Positions 17,926-26,831 of a stretch of 64,000 nucleotides of DNA are shown one piece after another. Below the pieces are notes generated by a model that worked only from the letters and a program-made list of their open reading frames with translations, was not told the DNA's origin and did not search any database. Numbering within the stretch: the first letter of the stretch is position 1; each line of letters opens with the position of its first letter. Both the position numbers and the translations under genes were made by a program. Origin of the DNA: Anaeromicropila herbilytica (GTDB taxonomy: Bacteria > Bacillota > Clostridia > Lachnospirales > Lachnospiraceae); contig NZ_AP024169.1 of the NCBI RefSeq assembly GCF_016591975.1, forward strand, positions 3,883,001-3,947,000, read 5' to 3'.

Positions 17926-19480
17926 CCAATGTCGTCAACTTAAGAAGTTACAAATAAATACTGAACAAAAATCAAACATTATTTTGTCTAAAATGCAAAT
18001 TGACAAACAAATGTTTGCTCCAAAATTTTAATAGATACATTTTTACTATTAAATTTTGGAGGACTTCATATTATGATTAAAAAAATATCATCTTTATTAA
18101 AATCAGTTAATAACCTTATTACTAGCGAAGAGTTTATTGAAAAACATAGGATTAATCAAAAAAGCTTTAATCGTAATCGAAAATTAACTTTTAAGGATAT
18201 TATTTTATTCCTTTTAAGTCAGCCACAAAAATCTTTATCTGTGGCTCTTTCCGATTACATAGATTCTTCAAACCTTGCAATTGACTCAATTTCAAAACAG
18301 GCTTTTTCAAAAGCTCGCTTTAAAATTAAACCTGATGCTTTTCGTGAAATTTTTCTAATGACTACTGATGTTAATAAAACAAGATCAAACCTTAATACTT
18401 GGAATGGTCACCCTGTATTAGCGATTGATGGTACTTCATTGCAGATTCCTAACACAAAAGAAAATCAAACTTATTATGGTTCTAAAAAAAATCAATATGA
18501 CCCTGTCGCTCTGGCTTCTGCTTCGGCTTTGTATGATGTTTTGAATGATAACTTACTTAATACAAAACTCGTTCATTATCGTACTTCTGAATTAGTTCAA
18601 GCCCAAACATTAATCGATGAATTTAATTTAAATCAAGTTCACGGAGAGAAAGCACCAATTATTATTTTTGATAGAGGTTATCCATCTAGAAAACTCTATG
18701 CGCAACTTCAAGAAAAGCAATGTTTCTTTGTAATGAGACATAAAACAAAGTCCCATGGTGCGTTAAAAGCGGTATATCAATGTAATTATGGTGATACTTC
18801 AATACAGTATTCTCATAACGACTGTTCCTATCCGCTAAGAGTTATAAAGTTTGATTTGCCATCAGGCTTACAAGAGACACTTGTTACAAATCTTTTTGAC
18901 CCCAATATAACTGTTGAAATGTTTAAAGAACTATATTTTATAAGGTGGGGGATTGAAACGAAATATCGTGAAGTCAAATCGATATTAAAGCTAGAAAATT
19001 TTATGGGCATAAAACCGGAAGCAATTGAACAGGAATTTTATGCTGCGATGTTTGCTTCAAACCTATTATCAATGTTTGCTTCTGTTTGCAATGAAGAAAT
19101 ATCTAATATTCAACAGGAAACAAAGAAAACAACATGTTATAAAACAAATAGAAATATTCTAGTAAACTATCTTTTTAATAAGCTATATACTTTGATTTGT
19201 AACTATCGTATTGCTAAAAAGGTTATTAATAATTTGATAAAAATAGGTATAAAAAATCGCTCACAAGTACGTACAAACCGTTCTTATGAGCGAAAGAAAA
19301 TGCGAAGCAGGATGAAGTTCTCCCAGAACACAAAATCCACTTTATAATATACATTATAAAACGAAAAACTGCTCGCTCATATAGTTTACACTATTTTTAT
19401 AAATAATCAAATATGATGTTTTATTTTTGTACAATTTTTTGTAAACTTTTTTACTACAAGTGTTAAGTTGACGACATTGG
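17926..19480 (+). mobile_element. IS4-family insertion sequence, copy 1 (1555 bp)
   Basis: Ends are perfect 18-base inverted repeats (CCAATGTCGTCAACTTAA). An 8-base direct repeat TAGTCCGG flanks it at 17918-17925 and 19481-19488. One transposase gene fills the element. Copy 2 at 25082-26636 has the same length, the same ends and an identical transposase protein, but differs by several bases in the non-coding left end, so the copies are recent but not identical. Confidence 0.93.
18073..19347 (+). CDS. IS4-family transposase
   Basis: DDE transposase of 424 residues. The catalytic triad is visible as D119 (LAIDGTS), D200 (IIFDRGYPS) and E295 within the IS4 signature Y-(2)-R-(3)-E-(6)-K (Y288, R291, E295, K302). 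The N-terminus carries a helical DNA-binding region and the C-terminus is strongly basic. The reading frame is intact and identical at protein level to the copy at 25215-26489, so the element was active recently. An AGGAG-like site (GGAGGACTTC) precedes the ATG. It separates the metH-type gene from the MTHFR gene. Confidence 0.95.
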   Translation: MIKKISSLLKSVNNLITSEEFIEKHRINQKSFNRNRKLTFKDIILFLLSQPQKSLSVALSDYIDSSNLAIDSISKQAFSKARFKIKPDAFREIFLMTTDVNKTRSNLNTWNGHPVLAIDGTSLQIPNTKENQTYYGSKKNQYDPVALASASALYDVLNDNLLNTKLVHYRTSELVQAQTLIDEFNLNQVHGEKAPIIIFDRGYPSRKLYAQLQEKQCFFVMRHKTKSHGALKAVYQCNYGDTSIQYSHNDCSYPLRVIKFDLPSGLQETLVTNLFDPNITVEMFKELYFIRWGIETKYREVKSILKLENFMGIKPEAIEQEFYAAMFASNLLSMFASVCNEEISNIQQETKKTTCYKTNRNILVNYLFNKLYTLICNYRIAKKVINNLIKIGIKNRSQVRTNRSYERKKMRSRMKFSQNTKSTL

Positions 19481-19673
19481 TAGTCCGGCTGAAAGTAACG
19501 CTTATATTTTGTCAAGACTCAAAGTGAAAATATGAACGTAAGTGAGTATTTTCACTTGTTTTGAGGCTTGTAAAAAATATGTTGCTTGAAGGAAAGGTAG
19601 CCAAAATTCATAATTATACAGCGATATACACTCAGTAAACTAAACATGACTTTTGTCCTTCGAATATGAGAAA

Positions 19674-21458
19674 CTAATCTATTTTTATCTTATCCATTAA
19701 ACTAACACGATTAAAAGGTAGCATAAAATAATATCCGTCTGCAAAAGGGTTTAACTTTTCAATGATTTCATTAGAAATGGTTGCACCAACCATTTCTGCC
19801 TCTTCTTTTGACATATCCATATGATATCGGTTTACGATATCGTCTGGTACATGAATTCCAGCTATTTCATTTTTAATAAAGTTCGCATTACGATAACTTA
19901 CTAAAGGCATAATTCCACATAGTATTTTTGTATCCACGCGACTCTTAATCTCACGGATTCTATCTATATCTTCATCCGAATAGATTGGTTGTGTTAAGAA
20001 ATAACTTGCACCTGCAGCAATCTTTTTGTTCATTCTCTCGATTACTTTATCAATCAATCCTCTTCCATAATTAAGAGCTGCACCATAATAGATTGGTTCT
20101 TCGCTAAAATGTTCCTTATTCATCTCTTTCACGTAATCCATAAGTTGGATTGAATTATAGTCAAATACACTGGTTGTCTCTTTTTTTCTTTCGCTAGGAA
20201 CTGGATCTCCTGTTACAATCAGAATATTACGAATCCCATTAATATAGGCTCCAAGTAATCCTGAACGCATGGCGATCATATTCTTATCACGACAACACAC
20301 ATGTGGCATCACTGGTATGGATAACTCTTGCTTTAATTTAAGACTCATTAAGATAGAATCCACTCTACTTCTTCCCATTGGCGAATCAGCCATGGTAATC
20401 ATATCAACCCCATGTTCTTTCAGCTGGTGCGCACATTCCATTACTTTATCATACTTTTCATCAAAAGGTGGATCTAGCTCCACTGCAATCACTTTTTTAC
20501 CTGATTTAAGCTTCTCATAGAATTCATTTTTACGTTGCTCTGTCACTATGTTTTCTATATTATCTGCACTATATTCACTTAATACCCTATGATTTTGCAT
20601 ATCAATCATCGTATCTAGACCTTTGATATGTAGAGGAGTACTACCACAGCATCCACCTATAATATTAATATCCAGTGCTGCGATTTTCTGCATTTTATCC
20701 TTAAAATAATTAGCATTATCAAGATATACCAATCTGTTCTGATATTGTTCTGGATAACTTGAGTTAGGAGCAGATACTAGATATTTATTACTTGGGAAAG
20801 TAAGTCCTTCTAATATCTGATACATATGTCCAGAACCAATTCCACAGTTAAATCCAACTGCATCAATTTCTTTTATATCTCGAATCTCTTCAAGAAGTCT
20901 TTTAGCACTTAATCCTGATTTGGTATAGCCATTTTTATTTAGACAAAAGTTCGTTATAATAAATATATCCGACTCTTTATCTTGTTTGATATATTTTACT
21001 AATGGAGCAATATATTTAATATCTGAAAATGTTTCAAATAAAAAGATTGTAGCGCCAACTTCCAAAAAGCTATCAATCAGTACTTTATATTCAGATAATA
21101 TATCTTCATATTCTGATTCCGCATTCTCTGGAATTGGACCGATATCAGCAGCGATATAGACTTCTTCTGAACTAGATTCTGCTGCTTCTTTGGCTATCTG
21201 ATATCCTGCTTTGATTAATTTCCTTTGCTCCGCTTCTGTAATCTCTAAGATTTCTTTACTCGCTACAAATGTATTTGTTCGCAATAATTTTGCACCAGAA
21301 GCAATATATTCTTTATGGATATTCAATATTATCTCAGGATTCTGTAGATTGGCTCTTTCAGCGATTGCACTTTCATCATTCACTAACTTTGAATAATAAG
21401 TACCCATTGCCCCATCCATGATTAATTTATGTGTTTTCAAATAATCTCTTATTAACAT
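19674..21458 (-). CDS. Bifunctional homocysteine S-methyltransferase / methylenetetrahydrofolate reductase
   Basis: A two-domain enzyme of 594 residues, like B. subtilis YitJ. The N-terminal homocysteine methyltransferase barrel has zinc ligands C205, C270 and C271. From about residue 310 a MetF-type flavin barrel follows (VIAVELDPPFDEKYDKVME, ADSPMGRSRVDS, NILIVTGDPVP, YFLTQPIYSDEDID). It would make methyltetrahydrofolate for the MetH-type enzyme located on the other side of the IS. Before the IS and repeat arrived the two methionine genes were probably close neighbours. It lies 32 bases after the lipoprotein gene on the same strand. Confidence 0.92.
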   Translation of the reverse strand: MLIRDYLKTHKLIMDGAMGTYYSKLVNDESAIAERANLQNPEIILNIHKEYIASGAKLLRTNTFVASKEILEITEAEQRKLIKAGYQIAKEAAESSSEEVYIAADIGPIPENAESEYEDILSEYKVLIDSFLEVGATIFLFETFSDIKYIAPLVKYIKQDKESDIFIITNFCLNKNGYTKSGLSAKRLLEEIRDIKEIDAVGFNCGIGSGHMYQILEGLTFPSNKYLVSAPNSSYPEQYQNRLVYLDNANYFKDKMQKIAALDINIIGGCCGSTPLHIKGLDTMIDMQNHRVLSEYSADNIENIVTEQRKNEFYEKLKSGKKVIAVELDPPFDEKYDKVMECAHQLKEHGVDMITMADSPMGRSRVDSILMSLKLKQELSIPVMPHVCCRDKNMIAMRSGLLGAYINGIRNILIVTGDPVPSERKKETTSVFDYNSIQLMDYVKEMNKEHFSEEPIYYGAALNYGRGLIDKVIERMNKKIAAGASYFLTQPIYSDEDIDRIREIKSRVDTKILCGIMPLVSYRNANFIKNEIAGIHVPDDIVNRYHMDMSKEEAEMVGATISNEIIEKLNPFADGYYFMLPFNRVSLMDKIKID

Positions 21459-21490
21459 CTGGTTCTCCTTTAACTAAATAGGTTTACAGG

Positions 21491-23293
21491 CTAGTTTTCT
21501 TTCTCTTTTCGTAATCTTTGTATTATATTTTTCACACGTGTTATCCAGTTATCTAAGACTGTACTGTCTTCATTATTTCTTAGATCTTTCATCGATATAA
21601 CAATCACAGTGACTATAACAATAAGAATGAATAGTACCACAATATATGGAATTATAGGTTTTGTTGTTACGAATTCCATTTTAATATTGCTCTTTGTAAG
21701 ATTTCCTTCTGTAAGCTTAATACGATACCCCTCTGCCTCATGGTATTCTACACTAACCGATTTCTTATTGTCCGAATTACTACCTTCACTATCCTGCAAT
21801 AGATTCTTTCCGTTATAGACTAGCTTCTTAAGACCTAAGGATGTTGCAATATTAAATTCATACTCTATCTTTGCATTGCTATCAATTGGAATATAATCTT
21901 TCAATTGATATACACTACGATATTCATCTTCTTTTCTAAGTAACGTATTTTTCTTTCTAACAAAATGAGATAACTCTGACTTAGTATCTTTTTTACCATT
22001 CCACACATACAGATTCGTTAACGTAACTGTATATGCATCTTTTGTACTTTCAACCTCTATATCATCTGCTTTCTTCTGATAATAAGCCTTTAATCGGTCA
22101 ATGCTAAGATTACCATCCATCTGATATAGTGTAAAGGTTGTCTTAAGTGCTAGATGATACCCTTTCTTCATCTCATAAAGTACATGGATATCACTAACAC
22201 TTACCTGATGATTCGCTGTAAAATTCGTCTTATAAGTATCAGTTACTCTATATTTACTTGCATATTGATATCCCTTTTGGGTCTCGTCTGCTTCATTTGG
22301 TTCGTAATAGATTCTATCTTCATAATCAATGTTCTCTGGTAATGCCAAATAATTATTGATATATTCTGTATCTATGGCAAAATTATTGAAAAACTTCGAT
22401 AAGTTATAATTCTCCATAAAGGCAAAGTGTAAAACAAATGGTGTTGAGTCTTCCATCTGATATTTTAGATTATCTGCCTGATAGGAATCATCTGCTTTGG
22501 ATAAGAAATCTCTGATTTTCTCTTCACTATCAAGATTTAATGTAATGGTTGCCTTTTTCTTATCTATATTAAATTCACTGGAATATTGGCTTAATAGGCT
22601 TTTCGCCATATTCATATTAAGCTTTGAAAAATTCTTTTTATTAAATTCAAGTACAAATTGTTTTGATAACTTACCATTTCGATCATATTTAGAATATGCG
22701 GATATTTTCTTTAATAATTGTGCATTAGGAATCTGAAAGCTTGGACTATCATTTTCTCCACTCTCCTGATAGACTAGCTTATTATTATAATATATATTAT
22801 TATTTCCTATCTCATATAGATCTAGGCTATCAAATGCTCCAGAATACCCAGCCTTTTCTAATGCTTTAAAAGCCCATTTTACGAGATCATAAGTACATTG
22901 TGTCTCAGAAAAGTTGATGTCACTCTTAAATATAGAAGAGTCAGAATACCAAGTTGCATCATGGCTCTCGGCTGTAATCTCTTGAATCTTCTGATTATAA
23001 TCAGCAATATCTGAGAAAGCGAAAGAGAATTCATAGGTAGCATCCTTATTATTGTCATCCATCGTTCTTGATAGATTAACAGCTTCTGGTGCAACACCTT
23101 CTAATAATTTATCTAATTGTTCAAAAGATAGATTCATCTTCTTCACATCTTTTTTCGATAGCACTGCAGATACTGTCCGAATTCCAGACCCATCTTGATT
23201 AAATTTAGTTGTTGATGTAATAGTTGTACCTTTGCATGCTGTAAATAACAGCATACAAAAGAAGACAGTTAATAATAATAATTTCTTCTTCAT
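21491..23293 (-). CDS. Lipoprotein with C-terminal membrane segment, unknown function
   Basis: A 600-residue exported protein. The signal peptide ends in the lipobox LFTAC (Cys20), so it should be lipid-modified on the outer face of the membrane. The middle is alpha/beta with no recognised domain, and residues ~553-573 (IIPYIVVLFILIVIVTVIVIS) form one membrane helix followed by a short basic tail. This double anchoring resembles clostridial DUF-type surface proteins. No catalytic motif is evident. It is transcribed into the MTHFR gene with a 32-base gap, but a functional link is not implied. Confidence 0.75.
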   Translation of the reverse strand: MKKKLLLLTVFFCMLLFTACKGTTITSTTKFNQDGSGIRTVSAVLSKKDVKKMNLSFEQLDKLLEGVAPEAVNLSRTMDDNNKDATYEFSFAFSDIADYNQKIQEITAESHDATWYSDSSIFKSDINFSETQCTYDLVKWAFKALEKAGYSGAFDSLDLYEIGNNNIYYNNKLVYQESGENDSPSFQIPNAQLLKKISAYSKYDRNGKLSKQFVLEFNKKNFSKLNMNMAKSLLSQYSSEFNIDKKKATITLNLDSEEKIRDFLSKADDSYQADNLKYQMEDSTPFVLHFAFMENYNLSKFFNNFAIDTEYINNYLALPENIDYEDRIYYEPNEADETQKGYQYASKYRVTDTYKTNFTANHQVSVSDIHVLYEMKKGYHLALKTTFTLYQMDGNLSIDRLKAYYQKKADDIEVESTKDAYTVTLTNLYVWNGKKDTKSELSHFVRKKNTLLRKEDEYRSVYQLKDYIPIDSNAKIEYEFNIATSLGLKKLVYNGKNLLQDSEGSNSDNKKSVSVEYHEAEGYRIKLTEGNLTKSNIKMEFVTTKPIIPYIVVLFILIVIVTVIVISMKDLRNNEDSTVLDNWITRVKNIIQRLRKEKEN

Positions 23294-23318
23294 ATATAAA
23301 AAACCTTTCTAGATTAAA

Positions 23319-23407
23319 GTGTTCAAAGTCTTATTTTTGTTTACTGAATATATCTTGCTATGTAATTATTAATTTTGGCTACCTTTCCTTTAAGCAACAT
23401 ATTTTTG
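23319..23407. repeat. Fragment of the interspersed repeat, inverted
   Basis: Matches the right terminal repeat plus adjoining interior of the 801-1046 element in reverse orientation (CAAAGTCTTATTT, GTTTACTGA, AATTTTGGCTACCTTTCC, AAGCAACATATTTTT). The other half is missing. It occupies the promoter side of the lipoprotein gene. Nothing else was recognised in 23294-23672. Confidence 0.7.
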
Positions 23408-23672
23408 CCCTAGGACTTCTTCTCATTACTATATCATAGTTTCAAAGTAATATCTATCATTTCTTATGCTAAGTAAAGGGAATTAAGCCGTAATTATCTC
23501 TTCTACTATTACACTATTTTGAATATAAATAATCATAATACCAATGAAAGGAATGCCATATTAGAATTCTTTCAGCTTCATTTATTGTGGCGATAACACA
23601 TTTATATACAGTTCTTTATACCTATTGTATAATTCCTCTGTATATAAAATGCGTTATACAATGGGTATAATT

Positions 23673-24002
23673 ATGCAATCTTGTGATCTTGTTGCTTCTA
23701 TAACAGCTGTTGCTTGTGCTATTTCAAAATGTTCTACAAATGAAGAACTTCTAGTACTCGTATCCGCTTTTGGCCAGCTGAGCGATACGCTGAATACTAT
23801 ACGTTTACAAAATGAATTTCTATTAAATCTTGAAAAAAAACAAAAGGAAGCAGAAGACGTAAATAATTGCACAAAGGAAAAGACAACTCCGAATAATAGC
23901 TCGGAAGAAATGAATGTTGAAAACAATAATGAAGAGGTATTTAAAGAATCTGAAACAGAAAATATGCAAAACCTTACAAATGAAACAAACACAGAAGAAT
24001 AG
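23673..24002 (+). CDS. DUF6774 small protein, long form
   Basis: Small clostridial protein of unknown function. Residues 1-45 (MQSCDLVASITAVACAISKC...) align well with the second copy at 44257 (MNSCEYIAFITAIACTISNC), sharing a hydrophobic helix with paired cysteines followed by an acidic helix. I set the start at 23673 by this alignment. In-frame ATGs at 23661 and upstream are possible, and no strong ribosome-binding site is visible. A C-terminal Asn/Glu-rich tail of about 60 residues is low complexity. A terminator follows directly. Confidence 0.65.
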   Translation: MQSCDLVASITAVACAISKCSTNEELLVLVSAFGQLSDTLNTIRLQNEFLLNLEKKQKEAEDVNNCTKEKTTPNNSSEEMNVENNNEEVFKESETENMQNLTNETNTEE

Positions 24003-24023
24003 AGCCACTATAATAGTGGCTCA
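24003..24023 (+). terminator. Terminator of the DUF6774 gene
   Basis: A perfect 9-base stem (GAGCCACTA/TAGTGGCTC) with a 3-base loop begins at the stop codon of the gene. A short T-rich stretch follows. It sits between convergent genes. Confidence 0.75.
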
Positions 24024-24034
24024 ACTTCTTATAT

Positions 24035-24763
24035 TTATAAACTTTTAAGGTATTTCTTATATACCCACCCTGTTCTTCCATCGATACGAACTTTTATAAA
24101 TAATTTTCTAATTCGCAACACATTTACCTTATCGCCCTTTCTAAGGTTTCCTATCGATATCGCATCCAGGCTCTCTGATTTATGAAGTGTCACATTATCT
24201 TTCGTTACTATCGCTTCCAAAAGATTTTCTCCTAGGATACCAGAAGCTATGGCAATTGCCATTCTATCATAATCATATAACATAGCATCATCTACATCAT
24301 CAACGAAACAACATTCAACTAAAATAGCGGATGAAAGAGAATGCTTTAATACATATAAGTTATTATTAATCTTTATGCCTCGATTGTTATACCCTAATTT
24401 CTGTACCTTCTTACAGATCTCTTCTGCATATTGCCTTCCTTTGGAATCTTCTGAATAAATAAATACTTCTACTCCTCCATTTTTGTTGTCTCCGTCATAG
24501 TCATTTCGACCACTGTTAAAATGTATTGAAACATCCAAATCAACTTTATGTGCATTGGACTTCTTAATAATCTTAGCTAATACATCTGACTGGCTCATTC
24601 CATTATTCACAGTACAGTCATATACAGTGTGTCCATGATATTTTAAGATTTTAATCAGAGAGTCTTTCACTTTTCTTGCTTCGGTTGATTCTTCTAATAT
24701 TCCAACCGCTCCACAAGCTACTTTTCCATCTGGATTATGACCTGCATGTATATTTATTCTCAT
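24035..24763 (-). CDS. N-acetylmuramoyl-L-alanine amidase with SH3 domain
   Basis: Zinc amidase (Amidase_3) of 242 residues, followed by an SH3-type wall-binding domain. The amidase ligands match the family: H9 in HAGHNPDG, E28 in ESTEARK, the His of SIHFNSGRND and the catalytic Glu of LVECCFVDD. The SH3 part (~180-242: VTLHKSESLDAISIGNLRKGDKVNVL...GRTGWVYKKYL) likely targets the wall. There is no signal peptide, as in phage endolysins. It is a homologue of the endolysins at 30755 and 57918, but no phage genes flank it. It may be a captured endolysin. Confidence 0.87.
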   Translation of the reverse strand: MRINIHAGHNPDGKVACGAVGILEESTEARKVKDSLIKILKYHGHTVYDCTVNNGMSQSDVLAKIIKKSNAHKVDLDVSIHFNSGRNDYDGDNKNGGVEVFIYSEDSKGRQYAEEICKKVQKLGYNNRGIKINNNLYVLKHSLSSAILVECCFVDDVDDAMLYDYDRMAIAIASGILGENLLEAIVTKDNVTLHKSESLDAISIGNLRKGDKVNVLRIRKLFIKVRIDGRTGWVYKKYLKSL

Positions 24764-24881
24764 AGATAAACTCCCTTTCTATCTCTCTTATACTATTTTA
24801 TTCTTTTTGGTCGAAAATGTTCATATTTTAGGTGATGTACAAATTTCTTTTATAGTTGAATATAGGAGACATCTGCATAAA

Positions 24882-24924
24882 AAGGCAATACAGTTGGCTA
24901 TCTGCCTTAGCTGTATTGCCTTTA
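24882..24924 (-). terminator. Terminator, probably the original one of ackA
   Basis: A 13-base stem (AAAGGCAATACAG/CTGTATTGCCTTT) is followed by five T on the minus strand. The nearest upstream minus-strand genes are the IS and, beyond the repeat, ackA. Before insertion of the repeat and IS this would have been the ackA terminator. Confidence 0.7.
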
Positions 24925-25081
24925 AATAATTATGATAATTTAGATAACTCAACCTTTAATTTATCATGTATTCAATAAACTTATTAACTTCGAAATTTGA
25001 GTAAAGGTTAGTATGTTAAAAGTCTTTCTCAACATAAATTGTGTATATTGATGTGTAATTATTAATTTTGGCGTAGTCCGG

Positions 25082-26636
25082 CCAATGTCGTCAACTTAAC
25101 ACTTGTAGTAAAAAAGGTTACAAAAAATTGTACAAAAATAAAACATCATATTTGATTATTTATAAAAATAGTGTAAACTATATGAGCGAGCAGTTTTTCA
25201 TTTTACAATGTATATTATAAAGTGGATTTTGTGTTCTGGGAGAACTTCATCCTGCTTCGCATTTTCTTTCGCTCATAAGAACGGTTTGTACGTACTTGTG
25301 AGCGATTTTTTATACCTATTTTTATCAAATTATTAATAACCTTTTTAGCAATACGATAGTTACAAATCAAAGTATATAGCTTATTAAAAAGATAGTTTAC
25401 TAGAATATTTCTATTTGTTTTATAACATGTTGTTTTCTTTGTTTCCTGTTGAATATTAGATATTTCTTCATTGCAAACAGAAGCAAACATTGATAATAGG
25501 TTTGAAGCAAACATCGCAGCATAAAATTCCTGTTCAATTGCTTCCGGTTTTATGCCCATAAAATTTTCTAGCTTTAATATCGATTTGACTTCACGATATT
25601 TCGTTTCAATCCCCCACCTTATAAAATATAGTTCTTTAAACATTTCAACAGTTATATTGGGGTCAAAAAGATTTGTAACAAGTGTCTCTTGTAAGCCTGA
25701 TGGCAAATCAAACTTTATAACTCTTAGCGGATAGGAACAGTCGTTATGAGAATACTGTATTGAAGTATCACCATAATTACATTGATATACCGCTTTTAAC
25801 GCACCATGGGACTTTGTTTTATGTCTCATTACAAAGAAACATTGCTTTTCTTGAAGTTGCGCATAGAGTTTTCTAGATGGATAACCTCTATCAAAAATAA
25901 TAATTGGTGCTTTCTCTCCGTGAACTTGATTTAAATTAAATTCATCGATTAATGTTTGGGCTTGAACTAATTCAGAAGTACGATAATGAACGAGTTTTGT
26001 ATTAAGTAAGTTATCATTCAAAACATCATACAAAGCCGAAGCAGAAGCCAGAGCGACAGGGTCATATTGATTTTTTTTAGAACCATAATAAGTTTGATTT
26101 TCTTTTGTGTTAGGAATCTGCAATGAAGTACCATCAATCGCTAATACAGGGTGACCATTCCAAGTATTAAGGTTTGATCTTGTTTTATTAACATCAGTAG
26201 TCATTAGAAAAATTTCACGAAAAGCATCAGGTTTAATTTTAAAGCGAGCTTTTGAAAAAGCCTGTTTTGAAATTGAGTCAATTGCAAGGTTTGAAGAATC
26301 TATGTAATCGGAAAGAGCCACAGATAAAGATTTTTGTGGCTGACTTAAAAGGAATAAAATAATATCCTTAAAAGTTAATTTTCGATTACGATTAAAGCTT
26401 TTTTGATTAATCCTATGTTTTTCAATAAACTCTTCGCTAGTAATAAGGTTATTAACTGATTTTAATAAAGATGATATTTTTTTAATCATAATATGAAGTC
26501 CTCCAAAATTTAATAGTAAAAATGTATCTATTAAAATTTTGGAGCAAACATTTGTTTGTCAATTTGCATTATAAACAAAATTATGTTTATTTTTTATACA
26601 GTATTAAATTGTAAATTCTTAAGTTGACGACATTGG
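25082..26636 (-). mobile_element. IS4-family insertion sequence, copy 2 (1555 bp)
   Basis: Same length and same 18-base ends as copy 1, in the opposite orientation relative to the host repeat. It is flanked by TAGTCCGG at 25074-25081 and 26637-26644. Both flanks still have the correct repeat orientation, so this is an independent insertion and not the product of an inversion between the copies. Confidence 0.93.
25215..26489 (-). CDS. IS4-family transposase
   Basis: Identical in protein sequence to the transposase at 18073-19347: 424 residues with D119, D200 and E295 and the IS4 Y-R-E-K signature. The intact frame and sequence identity point to recent transposition. It reads away from ackA towards the terminator at 24882. 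The two copies are 6 kb apart in inverted orientation, so recombination between them could invert the intervening segment carrying the MTHFR, lipoprotein and amidase genes. Confidence 0.95.
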   Translation of the reverse strand: MIKKISSLLKSVNNLITSEEFIEKHRINQKSFNRNRKLTFKDIILFLLSQPQKSLSVALSDYIDSSNLAIDSISKQAFSKARFKIKPDAFREIFLMTTDVNKTRSNLNTWNGHPVLAIDGTSLQIPNTKENQTYYGSKKNQYDPVALASASALYDVLNDNLLNTKLVHYRTSELVQAQTLIDEFNLNQVHGEKAPIIIFDRGYPSRKLYAQLQEKQCFFVMRHKTKSHGALKAVYQCNYGDTSIQYSHNDCSYPLRVIKFDLPSGLQETLVTNLFDPNITVEMFKELYFIRWGIETKYREVKSILKLENFMGIKPEAIEQEFYAAMFASNLLSMFASVCNEEISNIQQETKKTTCYKTNRNILVNYLFNKLYTLICNYRIAKKVINNLIKIGIKNRSQVRTNRSYERKKMRSRMKFSQNTKSTL

Positions 26637-26831
26637 TAGTCCGGCCGAAAGTATCGTCTATATTTTGTCAAGACTCAAAGTGAAAATAGGAACGTGAGTG
26701 AGTATTTTCACTTGTCCTGAGGCTTGTAAAAAATATGATGCTTGAGGGAAAGGTAGCCAAAATTCATAATTATACAGCGATATACACTCAGTAAACTAAA
26801 TAAGACTTTTGACATCCTAACCAGTGAATTT

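Larger units (their letters stand above)
17861..19656. repeat. Interspersed repeat, copy interrupted by the IS
   Basis: The left part (17861-17925) and right part (19481-19656) together reconstruct the 801-1046 repeat. The IS sits between them and duplicates TAGTCCGG. The right end stops 17 bases before the MTHFR stop codon on the opposite side, again directly 3' of a gene. Confidence 0.85.
25006..26822. repeat. Interspersed repeat, second IS-interrupted copy
   Basis: Left part 25006-25081 and right part 26637-26822 rebuild the 801-1046 repeat. The outermost bases (GGTTAG...CTAACC) show that the inverted ends extend to about 65 bases. The right end stops 9 bases from the ackA stop codon. The IS occupies the same TAGTCCGG as in the 17861 copy. 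Confidence 0.85.

Noticed and set aside
17926..19480. The interspersed repeat as a non-autonomous derivative (MITE) of the IS4 element
   Set aside because: The IS ends (CCAATGTCGTC...) and the repeat ends (GGTTAGGATGTC...) do not match, so the repeat is a target, not a derivative of this IS.
19481..25081. Inversion of the 19.5-25.1 kb segment between the two inverted IS copies
   Set aside because: Both IS copies are flanked by the two halves of the repeat in correct relative orientation with matching 8-base duplications, so the present order is not the product of a single inversion.
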